Origin: Flectonema sp. DT1601
Lineage: Eukaryota > Euglenozoa > Diplonemea > Diplonemida > Diplonemidae
Assembly: GCA_964019425.1 (NCBI GenBank)
Contig: OZ025847.1
Coordinates: forward strand, 402,501 to 466,500
Length of the DNA: 64,000 bases
Reading direction: 5' to 3'
Positions 19,527 to 29,892 of this stretch are shown one piece after another. How positions within the stretch are numbered: the stretch's first letter is position 1; the number at the start of each line of letters is the position of its first letter. The notes below the pieces were generated by a model. It was not told where the DNA came from. It made no database searches and worked only from the letters and a program-made list of their open reading frames with translations. The position numbers and the translations under genes were made by a program.

Positions 19527-20474
19527 ATGGGTTGTCGTAGTAGTAAGTTAGTTCAGTTGGAAGTGCCTTCAGCCAGAGGGAGGAAACACTCTCGTGGAAC
19601 TGCACCAATAGCAGTCAGAGGCGGATCTGTTATAAATTCAAGAGAGAACTCGGTTGATAGGACGTCAAGCTCTACTCCGACAGGAAGTGAAAGTGAGGAG
19701 AGTGTTGGAATCTCGTCAGAACAACTTTCCAGATCAAGTGTGATGACTGCTGCTCACACTGCTATTGAAGACGTCATCGATGATAAGAAATACGTCGGAT
19801 TGAATTCAGAAGATCTCAAAGACGTTCCAATTCGTACGTTACTTCATCTGATGAAGAAATCATCAAATGGAGGAGCTTATGATTTTAGTGATCTTCCATT
19901 ACGCGCCATCTTAGGAATGCTGGCGGGTGGTCCACTTTCAACTGGAATTCCATCGGCTGAAGTGCACAACGCGTCAACACAGTCTATTCAGCCTTCTATT
20001 GAAGAGAAGACCATACTACGTGAGTACACTTGTGGTACTGTTAGTCAGTTGGTTATTCCACAGACAACTTCTGAAGAAGTCTCCTGTCAAACAGATACCA
20101 GTCTGTCTGATTCGGCATGTGCGTCGCCTCTTAAAAAACCACCTCTTCCGTCACCAAACTCTGCTGATAAACGTCCGTCGTTGGGACCAATTCTTACAGC
20201 AAGCTCTCCATTGCAATTACCAGTTGCTGCGATTACTGAACAACATATGACTCCAAAAAGGAAGACTACAAGATCATCCTCTCCCGCATTGCGATCGCAT
20301 ACACCGACACCTCAAAAAACAAAGCCAACAAGAACATCAAAGAAGAGAAAGCCTCCAACTATTCAGGTGCAGCCATGTTTGCAAATGAATGTTAAAGTTC
20401 TGCAAAAACGTGATAAAAACACCTATCGAGGAAATAAAACGCTTGAAAAACGTCAAGTTACCCGTGCGTTGTGA
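19527..20474 (+). CDS. N-acylated hypothetical protein (MGCRSSK)
   Basis: A 315-residue single-exon protein. The N terminus MGCRSSKLV has Gly2, Cys3, Ser6 and Lys7, a strong dual myristoylation/palmitoylation signal of the type found on flagellar or plasma-membrane proteins. Residues about 90-135 hold two similar short helical motifs, LKDVPIRTLLHLMKK and FSDLPLRAILGMLAGG, that may form a small helical bundle. The remainder is Ser/Thr/Pro-rich and becomes strongly basic at the C terminus (TPQKTKPTRTSKKRKPPT), so it may also contact anionic lipids or nucleic acid. No known domain is recognised. An open frame of about 60 residues starts at the overlapping TGATG of its stop but has no independent support. 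Confidence 0.7.
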   Translation: MGCRSSKLVQLEVPSARGRKHSRGTAPIAVRGGSVINSRENSVDRTSSSTPTGSESEESVGISSEQLSRSSVMTAAHTAIEDVIDDKKYVGLNSEDLKDVPIRTLLHLMKKSSNGGAYDFSDLPLRAILGMLAGGPLSTGIPSAEVHNASTQSIQPSIEEKTILREYTCGTVSQLVIPQTTSEEVSCQTDTSLSDSACASPLKKPPLPSPNSADKRPSLGPILTASSPLQLPVAAITEQHMTPKRKTTRSSSPALRSHTPTPQKTKPTRTSKKRKPPTIQVQPCLQMNVKVLQKRDKNTYRGNKTLEKRQVTRAL

Positions 20475-20792
20475 TGATGCTGTTCGGAAGTGTGATCACT
20501 ATTTCTATCAGTCTTTATGGTCTGCGTGCGATTTGTAAAATTATTTCAAACAACCGCATCAAAGAAGAAGATCTTACAAGAAAATCGATAATAGAATTGA
20601 GCTACACCTTGTTACCAACGATCGTATACCAAAACATTCGAAAAAAAAAAAAAAAATGTTAAATTATTTTCGTAAAATTTCCCTCTCTTTTGTTAATGTT
20701 TAGACTAGACTTGTCTCCTTTTTTTTTCTTTTTTGTAGGTGGCACTTGTAAGTCCTTCCACAGCCACTGTTGTACCTCCTCTCTTTTTGAGC
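20475..20792. other. Intergenic region and leader of the cNBD gene
   Basis: A spacer without a supported gene. A T-rich tract ends in TTTTGTAG at 20738, 54 nt before the chosen ATG at 20793; this leader is open in frame, so an upstream coding exon cannot be excluded. Confidence 0.45.
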
Positions 20793-22573
20793 ATGGATAC
20801 TTGCTGTGCTCTTTTCTACGATACAGCAAGCAGAGAATCACCTATTCTTGTGAGTTGTGTGGCGGTCTGATATTTCAAAAAAAAAAAAAATTTTTTTTTT
20901 TCCATCATCAGCACACAATTTGTCAATATTTATGAGTCCAGGAGATCTGTTGTATAGAACGAGATGTTAACTTTGTAATGATTTTCAATTCTGTACAACA
21001 GAAATGTAATCACTCAATTCAGCTGAGAGTTCTCGACGTTCGGAAACTACTTCGGAATAGAAATGATGTTGAGATTGTTCTGGATTCCGAGAGTGATGTT
21101 GAATCAGTTTATAGCTGTAACTACCCAGATGATGAAACAGAACACACAACTATCATTGACTTAACCTCAAATGAATATTCGATAGGTGATTCGGTTGAGT
21201 GGTGGATGCGAAGTAAAAATCGATGGATCTCATGTTCTGTATCATCAATCAACAAAGACGGTTCCATAGACATCTGTGAAACTGGAGGAAAACCAATCAG
21301 AGTTCTTTCGTCGCAAATACGTCATCAAATTCCAACTTTTACATCTGTCCAAGAAACACTTTTATTAAACTCACCTGTTTCATTTGGTGGTGAAGCTATC
21401 ATTGTTCCAAAGTCTCCTTTAGGCAGAGTAATCCCTGGACAGCATAGTTACAGTTTGAAAAGTAGTGTTTGTCCTTCACCAGTGTTCAGTCCAAATCGTT
21501 TTTCGGTATTTTGTGGTCATAATACTGTTAGTGTGCCAACTTCACCTAAAACAACGTTACGGAAAGAAGATATTTTTACCACCCGACTTCACCTGAAACG
21601 GGAGAAGCAAATAGCAGAACTGGAAGAGAGTCTCGAAAGGTTTGTGTTGATTGGAAAAAAAAAAAAGGGTCAAAGGGGTGTTTATTACAAAATTTAAAAT
21701 GGCTGCAAACCGTCCAGTTCGATCCTGGGTGAGGTCATTTTAGCCCAAAAACAAACAAACAAGCAAAAAAAAAACATCCGAAATCCAACATACTAATAAC
21801 ACACAGAAATGAGCTTCGACACCAACGTGCTGCCATTCGACGAGCTCGGATAAAATATGGTGAGTTTTATGCGTTGACAATACCACGACTTTGGTCGTTG
21901 GTGATTGCTCTCGTGACTAGAAGTGCCTTTTTAGATATGACATGTAGGAGAAACATTGCTATGAGCAGCTTATCTCATTTCCTACTTCCGTTATGGCAAC
22001 TCTACTTCAGTAGAAGAAGAAATCGCTGTACTGATAATAAGAATATTACATTCTTAGTTGATAAACTATCGAATATACGACTATTTTCTGAAATCAACTC
22101 AGTAACTCTGTCTAACTTGGCAAGAACGTCAACCATCCTCAACATTCCAGAAGGCGCTGCCCTTATCAGACAAGGTGAGTGTGGAATCGCTTGTTATATT
22201 GTTATCGAAGGTAAGTTTGAGTCTCGTATTGGTCGGTCGAAGTCTTCTCCAGGCGTCGTTGATCAAAACAGGTATGTACAGAGAAAAAAAAAATAACAAA
22301 AAAAAAACACACGCATCATCAATCACAACCCTGACAGCTGTCTATTTGTCAAGGAAGACGTTATAAACTCACATGCGTTATATCACACTGAGCCTTCTCG
22401 TATCTCATTAGTCGCAACTTGTAATTCAACTGTTTGGGTGATCACTAGAAGGGATGCCGTGCTAATTTTCAGACGTCATGGATACGGTCTGAACTTCTTT
22501 AAGGTGGGTTGTTATTTTTCTTTTTAGAGTTGAGAAATGATACTTAGAAAATTTCAAAAAAAAAACAACAAAC

Positions 22574-22605
<32 letters not shown>

Positions 22606-24721
22606 CAGCTTCAATCGGATAAACGTCGCGTTGCTTTACTTTCTCAGGCACCTCCGCAGTTAAAACTTCTCACACAACATCAATTCTTCAAAGAATGGGA
22701 TTCAGAATCAGTAAGCGTTCTCGTTAAACGCGCTGAACCACTTCTAATGGAGCCTGGTGAATTTATTTCAAGGCAAGGTTCATTGGGAGACAGACTCCTC
22801 ATACAAATGAGTGGAACGGTTGTTCTTATTCGACAAGGTGGATATCCTGGAAGTGGTACGGGACCCTTTGTTGATTATATAAATAACACATCAGGTCATC
22901 AGCTGCATTACAGAGATCTGACTGTGGATGCTGACGAATATTCCGATGCTGGAAAGCGTCGGAGAAACTTAGCTGTTTGTTCACGTTTGGATTATCAAAA
23001 TAATAATAATTGTGGTGGACTACAACAGGTTCTTTCTATGTACGCAATTCGATCTCTAAGTGTGAATGGTATTCACACAGACGATACTTTTGAGTCTCTG
23101 TCACCGTCATCTAGAATACTAAGCCATTGTGTGAAAGGTATTTGTTGCCTTTCTCCATCAACATCTGAAATGATGTTACACTCTCTTCCAGCATTGATAG
23201 GATTACCTCATGAGGAAACATCATTGGTCATAGAACCGTCATCGTTCTGGTGTATACCTTTGAATGGTTTACCACCACTAGATTACTGTCGTATCTCATC
23301 GGAAGCGTTTCTTTTAGAGAAGAGAAGTTTGCATCTCAAACGAATGTTCTCAAAGACGCCAATTCCAAAAACTTGGTATCTGTCTTGGTCGTTATTTAGT
23401 CATTTGTCAATCGATGAAATACATGACATTAAAGAATCCGATTTGTTTACAAAGTTGGAAGGCAAAGTTAGAGTTCACTATTTTGCAACTGGGAACGTTG
23501 CGGTTCAAAAACCTACTTTTGTAGGCTACGCGTCATCGGGTGTGCTGTCAATATATGATAGTAATAATATGGTTCACAGTAGTCGTGTTAATTCTTTGTT
23601 TGAGTTAGATATTATAAGTGAAGAATCCTTATCAAACACCTATACAATCATGGCTGATACTCCTGTTTGTTTGTGGTACATTCCTCTAACAGATGTCATT
23701 GAGGTTGTAACAAAATCGAATTTTTCTAACATAATTCGTAGTCAACTACTTCCGTCATGGACTTCACACATTGAAACCTGCAATCTCCCTGGTGACGTTC
23801 CCAAGGATGTGGAACCTTCTAGTGAGGTTATTATTGAAAATTCATTCAAGTCACAAAACTCTGTGTGCTCAACTGTAAAACAACAGCCGCAGTTTGATTG
23901 TAGCGGATGCCTTGCTACACCATTGTACTCTGAGCATCCTCTTGTTAAATTTATTGAAAACAGCTGTGAAATAGAAAGTATTCGTTACAAACTCAGGGTA
24001 CCAGCTGGGACATCTGAGGGTCGAAAAAATCTCAGCAATAAGCTGAGAAGTACGCTAAGGGTATGTTATTGTATTCTGTCTTGTTTGTGTGTAACAAAAA
24101 TACATTTGAAATTATGTTAAAACACAGGAACAGCGAGAACAACAAAAAATGAGTCTGAGGCAAATGGTAGAATGGGTACCTCAGGAGGTAAATAATAGTG
24201 ATCGCGTGATACTAAAGAAAACGATGATGAAATCATCATTTGAGTCACCGTCAATAATCACGTGTGATAAGCGACATATTAATATCAAACCTCGCATACC
24301 TACATTTACAAATATAGTACGCCATCCGAGAAATTCACAACTCAGGAAGAAGAAAGAAACAGTCAAAGATGAATTGAGTGACCTCCCTCCAGGGGAGTTT
24401 AATATAGAACGTTGGCAACGACTGTGGCCTGTTGCTCGTTTAGAAAAGGCACGTCTTCGAAATATCGCAATCAGACGAAGGAAGGTTGAAGAAGAAAAAG
24501 AACACCAACATCTGGTTGAACAGTTGTCTTATACTCTTGAGGAGAAGTACAGAAATAGATCTGAGATGAGTAACAAAACATTTGCAGCATTGGCAGCATC
24601 ATGGGCTGCTCGTGATGGCTCAACAGTGGAGTCAGACATTCAAAAATCAACTTTGATTCCCCGTCCTCCTTTAACGCAAAATGTGACAAAGCCGTCATCA
24701 AGCGATCGTTCGTCGTCTTAA
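20793..24721 (+). CDS. Multi-domain cyclic-nucleotide-binding-domain protein (6 exons)
   Basis: Exons read as 20793-20849, 20942-21639, 21807-22271, 22338-22503, 22609-24060 and 24128-24721 join in frame to 1143 residues. Introns are 92, 167, 66, 105 and 67 nt, all GT-AG; intron 2 has a TACTAAT branch-point-like motif. Residues about 98-146 resemble a Tudor/SH3-like barrel (IGDSVEWWMRSKNRWISCSV). Residues about 330-455 are a cNMP-binding-like domain (LFSEINSVTLSNLARTSTIL, EGAALIRQGECG, CYIVIEGKF). A second begins near 476 (FFKEWDSESVSVLVKRAEPL, EPGEFISRQGSLGDRLLI). A third, poorer one may lie at about 735-840. The C terminus is charged and helical. The FGE...RxA phosphate-binding cassette of true cAMP sensors is not evident, so binding may be lost or altered. 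Exon 1 is the least certain. Confidence 0.78.
22562..22607 (+). repeat. (ACA)n microsatellite at an intron 3' end
   Basis: An ACA/CAA repeat fills the end of intron 4 of the cNBD gene and runs into its CACAG acceptor at 22608, where a pyrimidine tract would normally be. Confidence 0.75.
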
Positions 24722-24907
24722 GAATTATTTACACCACCTTCTTGATGGAAAGTGCTGTTTTCACGGCAATTTTCTTTTTCTTGAGATGAATTTTTTTAAA
24801 GTATTTTTTTAAAAAGCATACCAATACCACAATTCTTCATAAACAGTAACCCAAGAATGTGATCTAAGGACGATGTTTCAATTAATTCTTTGACTTTGAC
24901 TTTCACC

Positions 24908-24926
24908 CATTTGTGTTTTCCAACAG
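24908..24926 (+). promoter_or_regulatory. Putative splice acceptor before MRE11
   Basis: A pyrimidine-rich stretch ends in TTTTCCAACAG at 24926, 21 nt before the ATG at 24948. Confidence 0.5.
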
Positions 24927-24947
24927 CAGTTGCACTGCAACACCAGC

Positions 24948-26957
24948 ATGGATAGCAACAGTACTATTAGGTTCTTAGTAGCCACTGACAATCATTTGGG
25001 TGCCTATGAGAAGAATGCCATCCGAAAGAATGATTCGTTCGTAACGTTTGAAGAGATAATGCAAAAGGCTGTTGAGCAGAAGGTTGATTTTATAGTTTTG
25101 GGAGGAGACCTGTTTGATGAGAATAAGCCATCGCATAATACTCTTCATAGAACGATGCAAATATTTAGAAAATATTGCATGGGTGAAAAGGATGTTGAAA
25201 TTGAAGTAGTTTCTCATGGTGCAGAGACATTGTCGAATGGAGGATTTGGGGTTGCAAATTTTCAAGATCCTAATCTGAATGTAGCTATTCCTGTTTTTGC
25301 TATTCATGGTAATCACGATGATCCAATTGGAGAAGGTGCTCTCAGCGCTCTCGACCTCTTATCCGCATCCGGTCTCATTAACTATTTTGGTAAAGTTAAA
25401 AATACGGATAAAATTCAACTGAATCCAATTTTAATAAAAAAAAATCAAACAAAGATAGCTCTGTACGGCCTCGGGCATGTTCGTGAAGAACGCCTACATC
25501 GTTGTTTTATTCATAAAAAAGTTCATTTTATGCGTCCGGAAGAAGACAGAGATTCATGGTTCAACGTTATGATGATTCATCAAAATAGAAATGTCAAAAG
25601 TATGGGAAGAAAAAATGGAATAAAAGAAGAAATGCTTAGAGGGTTTCTTGACTTAGTTATTTGGGGTCATGAACACGAACAACTACTGTCAGCTGTGACT
25701 GCTGCTGGAGGAGGTTACGACATCATTCAACCAGGTAGCAGCATCATGTCAGCACCAAATAGCGAAGATGTAAATTCAAAAAAAGTAGCTTTACTTGAAA
25801 TAAACTCATCGTCATACAGAGTAACACCACTACCATTGAAAAGTGTCAGGCCGGTTGAATTCTTGTCAATAAAATTATCAGATGAGCCGGAGCTAAGTAA
25901 GACACAAGAAGACGTTACGGAATACCTCACTGACAAAGTCGAAGATTTAATTTTTAAATCAAAAGAAAAATTAGCAGGAATTCCTAATGAAGTGCTGCAA
26001 CGTAATAAAGACATTGTCTACCCGATTATAAGAATGAAAGTTGATTTCGCACCAGACTATCCAGTGTTGAATCCAGTTATATTCGGATCAAAGTTTATAA
26101 ACAGAGTGGCCAATCCGCATCATATGTTAGTCATTCAAAAAAATACGATGAAACAAAATACTTCACGAACTACAGAACCAGAACCGGTAGTTGAACAGCG
26201 ATCGACTGAAGGCGTTACGATGGCTGATAAGATAGCATCTTCTATTCATTCGTACATTGCTAAACAAGGAAAGAAATTATCAATGCTTTCAGAAAACCAT
26301 TTGACGGAAGCAATTTTTAGTTTTATAGAAAAATCTGAGACGACAGCTGTTAATAGCTTTATTGAGACTTACACTCCAAGAGTTCAGAGAAGCATCTGGA
26401 GGGATGTAAAAGGAAAAGAAGACATTTGTCCAGATGAACTACGACGTCTTGCATCAACTATCAGAGACGCTGTTGAAGGTGAATGGCAGACTGAGAATGT
26501 AACCGAATCAGGAAAATCTCCGAAAATAGAAATACCTGAAGTCGATGATCTTCCGCCTGATGCCCCACCTGTACTCGCACATCTTAATGAAGAACCTGAT
26601 GTAATAATGGGTAGCAACGAACAGGTGATGTTACCTCTTCCTGGTTCTCAACGGGGTTCCAAAAAAGCTCCAAAAAAACCTTCAAAAAAGTCAGCAAAAC
26701 CTGCCTCAAAACGCGCAAAACGAAGAATAGCCTCCAGTGATGACGATCAAGTCAAAGATGAATTTGACAGCCCTGATGTCAAACGCAACAAACCTGAACC
26801 GAAAAAACCAAAATCTAAACAAACAAGACGCCCGAAAAAAGAAGAAGTAGCTTCCCCGGAGAGACTCTCTCCTCCTCTTCTTGGAAGCCCAGAGAGGCCG
26901 AAACCCGGCGGAAAATCAACTGCGTCGTTAGTTGCAATGTGGGGAAAGAAAAAGTAA
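24948..26957 (+). CDS. MRE11: MRE11 double-strand-break repair nuclease
   Basis: A 669-residue single-exon protein. MRE11 is the manganese-dependent nuclease of the MRE11-RAD50-NBS1 complex, which senses and trims DNA double-strand breaks in the nucleus. All phosphoesterase motifs are visible: ATDNHLGAYEKN, GGDLFDENKPS, AIHGNHDDPIG, MMIHQNR and VIWGHEHE, followed by QPGSS and the capping domain. The C-terminal 130 residues are acidic then strongly basic (RGSKKAPKKPSKKSAK, RRIASSDDDQ), as in other eukaryotic MRE11 tails that bind DNA. The open frame extends six codons upstream without an ATG; MDSNSTIRFLVATDNHLG at 24948 is the natural start and lies 21 nt after an acceptor. Confidence 0.95.
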   Translation: MDSNSTIRFLVATDNHLGAYEKNAIRKNDSFVTFEEIMQKAVEQKVDFIVLGGDLFDENKPSHNTLHRTMQIFRKYCMGEKDVEIEVVSHGAETLSNGGFGVANFQDPNLNVAIPVFAIHGNHDDPIGEGALSALDLLSASGLINYFGKVKNTDKIQLNPILIKKNQTKIALYGLGHVREERLHRCFIHKKVHFMRPEEDRDSWFNVMMIHQNRNVKSMGRKNGIKEEMLRGFLDLVIWGHEHEQLLSAVTAAGGGYDIIQPGSSIMSAPNSEDVNSKKVALLEINSSSYRVTPLPLKSVRPVEFLSIKLSDEPELSKTQEDVTEYLTDKVEDLIFKSKEKLAGIPNEVLQRNKDIVYPIIRMKVDFAPDYPVLNPVIFGSKFINRVANPHHMLVIQKNTMKQNTSRTTEPEPVVEQRSTEGVTMADKIASSIHSYIAKQGKKLSMLSENHLTEAIFSFIEKSETTAVNSFIETYTPRVQRSIWRDVKGKEDICPDELRRLASTIRDAVEGEWQTENVTESGKSPKIEIPEVDDLPPDAPPVLAHLNEEPDVIMGSNEQVMLPLPGSQRGSKKAPKKPSKKSAKPASKRAKRRIASSDDDQVKDEFDSPDVKRNKPEPKKPKSKQTRRPKKEEVASPERLSPPLLGSPERPKPGGKSTASLVAMWGKKK

Positions 26958-27273
26958 AAAAAAAAAAAAAACTTTTCGCACAGTTTTGAAACACGGAGAG
27001 GTAAGGGAAAAAAAAACAAATAAAATATAAAAACCATATCTGGCCATTAGGTCACAAGTAATCTCCCTTTTGATGTCGTGTTGGTCGTGTGCATCCGCGC
27101 GATCACTTCGTAGTGATTGTCAAATACTATTGTGTTCATAATTTCTTCTTTAATTCAGGAAAACGTAACAATTGTGATTAATATCGTTGATTACCTTTAC
27201 CGTGTTTTGATCTTCTTTTATTATTCTTGTTGTATCCTAACCTCACACAACCTCAACAGCCCAAAAAATTAAA
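26958..27273. other. Intergenic region
   Basis: A stem-loop ATCACT-TCGT-AGTGAT lies at 27102-27117. The region ends in a T/C-rich tract with CTAAC and the acceptor CCTCAACAG at 27259, 14 nt before the kinase ATG. A donor-like GTAAGG at about 27001 leaves a 5'UTR cis intron possible. Confidence 0.5.
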
Positions 27274-29892
27274 ATGGGCAATTGCCACCCGAAATCCTAT
27301 CAAATACCCAGAGACAACAGCTACACTGATTCTGGAGCACCAACAGTACTTCACATCACAAGAGGGGAATCTTTCATAAATAACAAAACTGAATACGAAG
27401 GTAGATATACACTCCGAAATGATAAACAAGCAAACGGCTATCCCGTATGGGAGAGAGAAACTATGCAGCTGTATACTAACACGAGTGGTCATTGGGTATT
27501 GGGTGACGAAACAGATAGAATAAATGACACGCATAAATTCTCAACAAGGGTTCCTCACAATGGAGGAATGCCTCATTACGGTAAAGTAACATGGGAAGGA
27601 TCAGGTGTTTATCGTGATGCGAGGTTACTTTGTTGGGCATCACAACCTCAAATCACAGCAATAGATAAGTGTGCCAATCACATCTGTATGAGAATATTTA
27701 AACAAGACATATCAATCCGATTGGATAAACTACGAAGACGAATATTAAAGAACGACATCCTACCCTACCTCACCCTTGACCGATCTCAATCAGTCACTGA
27801 TATCTGCAATCTCATTGCCTCGGCTTCTATTGAAACTCGTGGTTGCTCACAGTTTGCCTCGGAGATATTCGTTCATAAATCTCAGGTAAGATTTTACCTT
27901 ATGTTGAGAGGGTTGTTTCGCTTGATTTCAAATTCAAAACCAGTCAATGCAAAACAACTTTACGATGCGATTATAACCCTTCCTCCACTACGTCGACTTT
28001 TCGGTATCAGTGAAAAAAAGTTAGAGACTGGGTTTCGAACTTCAGACTGCATTAGTTTAAGTGATGCGATGTCTTCAGGTTCTGATTTGAAGGGAAGTGA
28101 CTTTGTGAGATGGGGAATGAAGTGTAGATATCCATTCAGACAACACCTTGAAAAGGGAATTGGGATTCAACCATTGGATGTCGTGAAAACGTATCTACGT
28201 TGTGAGAGTCTATCAGGTTTGAAGATTATAAAAATGTTTAATTCCGATCCTACTCTTCGTGTGATCCTAAGATGGTCTTCACAACAGGTAGAGACAGTTA
28301 CACAAGCTATAGATGCTGCTGTTCACACGGGACTTTCAATAAGTTCGATAGAATTCGGTGAAATCCATCACCTTTTAGTATTATTCTCAAGATTAACAAC
28401 ATCAGGTCAGATCGATTCAAAAACATTTTCTCTTGCGGTAAACAACTGCTACAAAGAAGGTATTTTTTGCAGTCGAGAACTCCATCACAGCCAACCAACG
28501 ATACCTCTAAAAAGAAAAATATCAAACCCAAACAACAGTATCAATAAATATGTTAAAGTACCTCCGAGTCCTCCACTAAAGTCAGTCACAGTTGATAATG
28601 AAGATGATTGTTCTATCTCTTTGTATCCAAGCCCAAAGAGAGTTAATAGCTGTTCACAAACAACATCAAACGAAGACGGTTCTTGTTATATTGGTCTTCC
28701 TATCCAGTGTGGATGTGATGAAATATGCTTATGCAACTCTCGTGATTATTTAAAGGATTTTCAAACTCTTCCGTACTACTGTCCAATGTGTGAACTTAGC
28801 AACAACCATCAACATGTTTTCACTTCTTTAACAAACACTGATAGATGTGCTAATGGCTGTAGCTGTCTCTGTAGTGTTGGTTTGTTCACTTCAAATTCAT
28901 CAGCTGTTTTCGACAATCTCGATAAAGGAGGATTGGGTTATATAAATTTTTCAGATTTTTTTATATTTTTTATGAATGCTAAGAAGGATATTAACTTCCT
29001 GCGATCAAAGAAAACAACTGAGAAGAAGACCACGGCACCAACTTCTATATGTGAGCTCTCGGAGCTTCTGAAACAATTTAAAATCATTCGCAGATTAGGA
29101 GAAGGTTGCTATGGAGTTGTCGATTTGGTGAGAAGACGTTCTGACAATAGACTTTATGTTCTTAAAAAACCAAAATCGACATCTACAGACCTAAACAAAC
29201 AGCTAAAGGTGAATCACCCTTCTATAAGTATGCTTGACAGCGAAGCGCTTATTCTATCATCGGTTTCTCACAAACACATTGTTCAATATGTTTGCGCTGC
29301 AATCACCGATCAGGGAGGGACTGCAATTGTAACTGAATACGTCAACGGTGGGGATCTGAGACAAAAATTGCTTACGTCGGGAGCTCTGAAAGCACCAACT
29401 GATCTCAACTGGTTTATACAAATCTGCTCAGCTATACAATACCTTCATTCAAGAGACCTTATTCACCGAGATGTGAAACCAGATAATATTTTAATTAGTT
29501 CTAATGGAGTGTTGAAACTCGGTGATTTAGGATTGGCGAAGAAACTTTCACATAAAAATTCACGCGGTGAATTGGTTACTCACTCTGTTCTCAGAGGCCC
29601 TGAAAAACTACCAACTTACATGTCTCCTGAACAGGTTCGGTGCGAGTCACATGGTAAACAGGTTGACATCTGGGCTCTTGGGTGTTTGTTGTTTGAAATG
29701 TCGACTGCGAAATGTGCTTTTAAGTCTCCAAGTGCGGTTTCTAGTGGTCTTATCCCGAGAGACATCCCTGCAAGTTGTTGTGATTTGGTATTATTTATGT
29801 TGGAGATTGATAAGGTACAAAGACCTAATATTAATCAAGTTATAGAAAAGGTTAACCAATCTAGGAATAACCGAACTGCAAGGAGGCTTTGA
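27274..29892 (+). CDS. Protein kinase with acylatable N terminus and degenerate EF-hand
   Basis: An 872-residue single-exon protein. It starts MGNCHPKSYQ: Gly2 and Cys4 suggest acylation, although Pro6 is poor for myristoylation. Residues about 40-130 form a Trp/Gly-rich beta domain (NGYPVWERETMQLY, GHWVLGDETD). A middle region has Cys-rich patches and a degenerate EF-hand near 549-565 (D at 1, G at 6, I at 8, D at 12). The kinase domain at about 604-866 is complete: GEGCYGVV, VLKK lysine, HRDVKPDN, DLG in place of DFG, MSPEQ in place of APE, and DIWALGCLLFEM. It transfers phosphate to Ser or Thr; the closest general type is NEK/CAMK-like, but I cannot fix the family. A membrane-associated, possibly calcium-influenced kinase is inferred. 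Confidence 0.87.
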   Translation: MGNCHPKSYQIPRDNSYTDSGAPTVLHITRGESFINNKTEYEGRYTLRNDKQANGYPVWERETMQLYTNTSGHWVLGDETDRINDTHKFSTRVPHNGGMPHYGKVTWEGSGVYRDARLLCWASQPQITAIDKCANHICMRIFKQDISIRLDKLRRRILKNDILPYLTLDRSQSVTDICNLIASASIETRGCSQFASEIFVHKSQVRFYLMLRGLFRLISNSKPVNAKQLYDAIITLPPLRRLFGISEKKLETGFRTSDCISLSDAMSSGSDLKGSDFVRWGMKCRYPFRQHLEKGIGIQPLDVVKTYLRCESLSGLKIIKMFNSDPTLRVILRWSSQQVETVTQAIDAAVHTGLSISSIEFGEIHHLLVLFSRLTTSGQIDSKTFSLAVNNCYKEGIFCSRELHHSQPTIPLKRKISNPNNSINKYVKVPPSPPLKSVTVDNEDDCSISLYPSPKRVNSCSQTTSNEDGSCYIGLPIQCGCDEICLCNSRDYLKDFQTLPYYCPMCELSNNHQHVFTSLTNTDRCANGCSCLCSVGLFTSNSSAVFDNLDKGGLGYINFSDFFIFFMNAKKDINFLRSKKTTEKKTTAPTSICELSELLKQFKIIRRLGEGCYGVVDLVRRRSDNRLYVLKKPKSTSTDLNKQLKVNHPSISMLDSEALILSSVSHKHIVQYVCAAITDQGGTAIVTEYVNGGDLRQKLLTSGALKAPTDLNWFIQICSAIQYLHSRDLIHRDVKPDNILISSNGVLKLGDLGLAKKLSHKNSRGELVTHSVLRGPEKLPTYMSPEQVRCESHGKQVDIWALGCLLFEMSTAKCAFKSPSAVSSGLIPRDIPASCCDLVLFMLEIDKVQRPNINQVIEKVNQSRNNRTARRL

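Noticed and set aside
20474-20662. Short frame starting at the TGATG overlap after the MGCRSSK gene
   Set aside because: It has one hydrophobic stretch and ends in a poly-Lys homopolymer; there is no acceptor of its own, and no splice was found that would join it to the upstream gene.
20978-21004. 27-nt GT...CAG segment in the cNBD gene as a tiny intron
   Set aside because: The segment is a multiple of three and open in frame; reading through is simpler, and 27 nt is far below other introns here.
24930-24947. Six-codon upstream extension of MRE11
   Set aside because: The extension begins with TTG and crosses the likely leader; ATG 24948 gives the conserved start.
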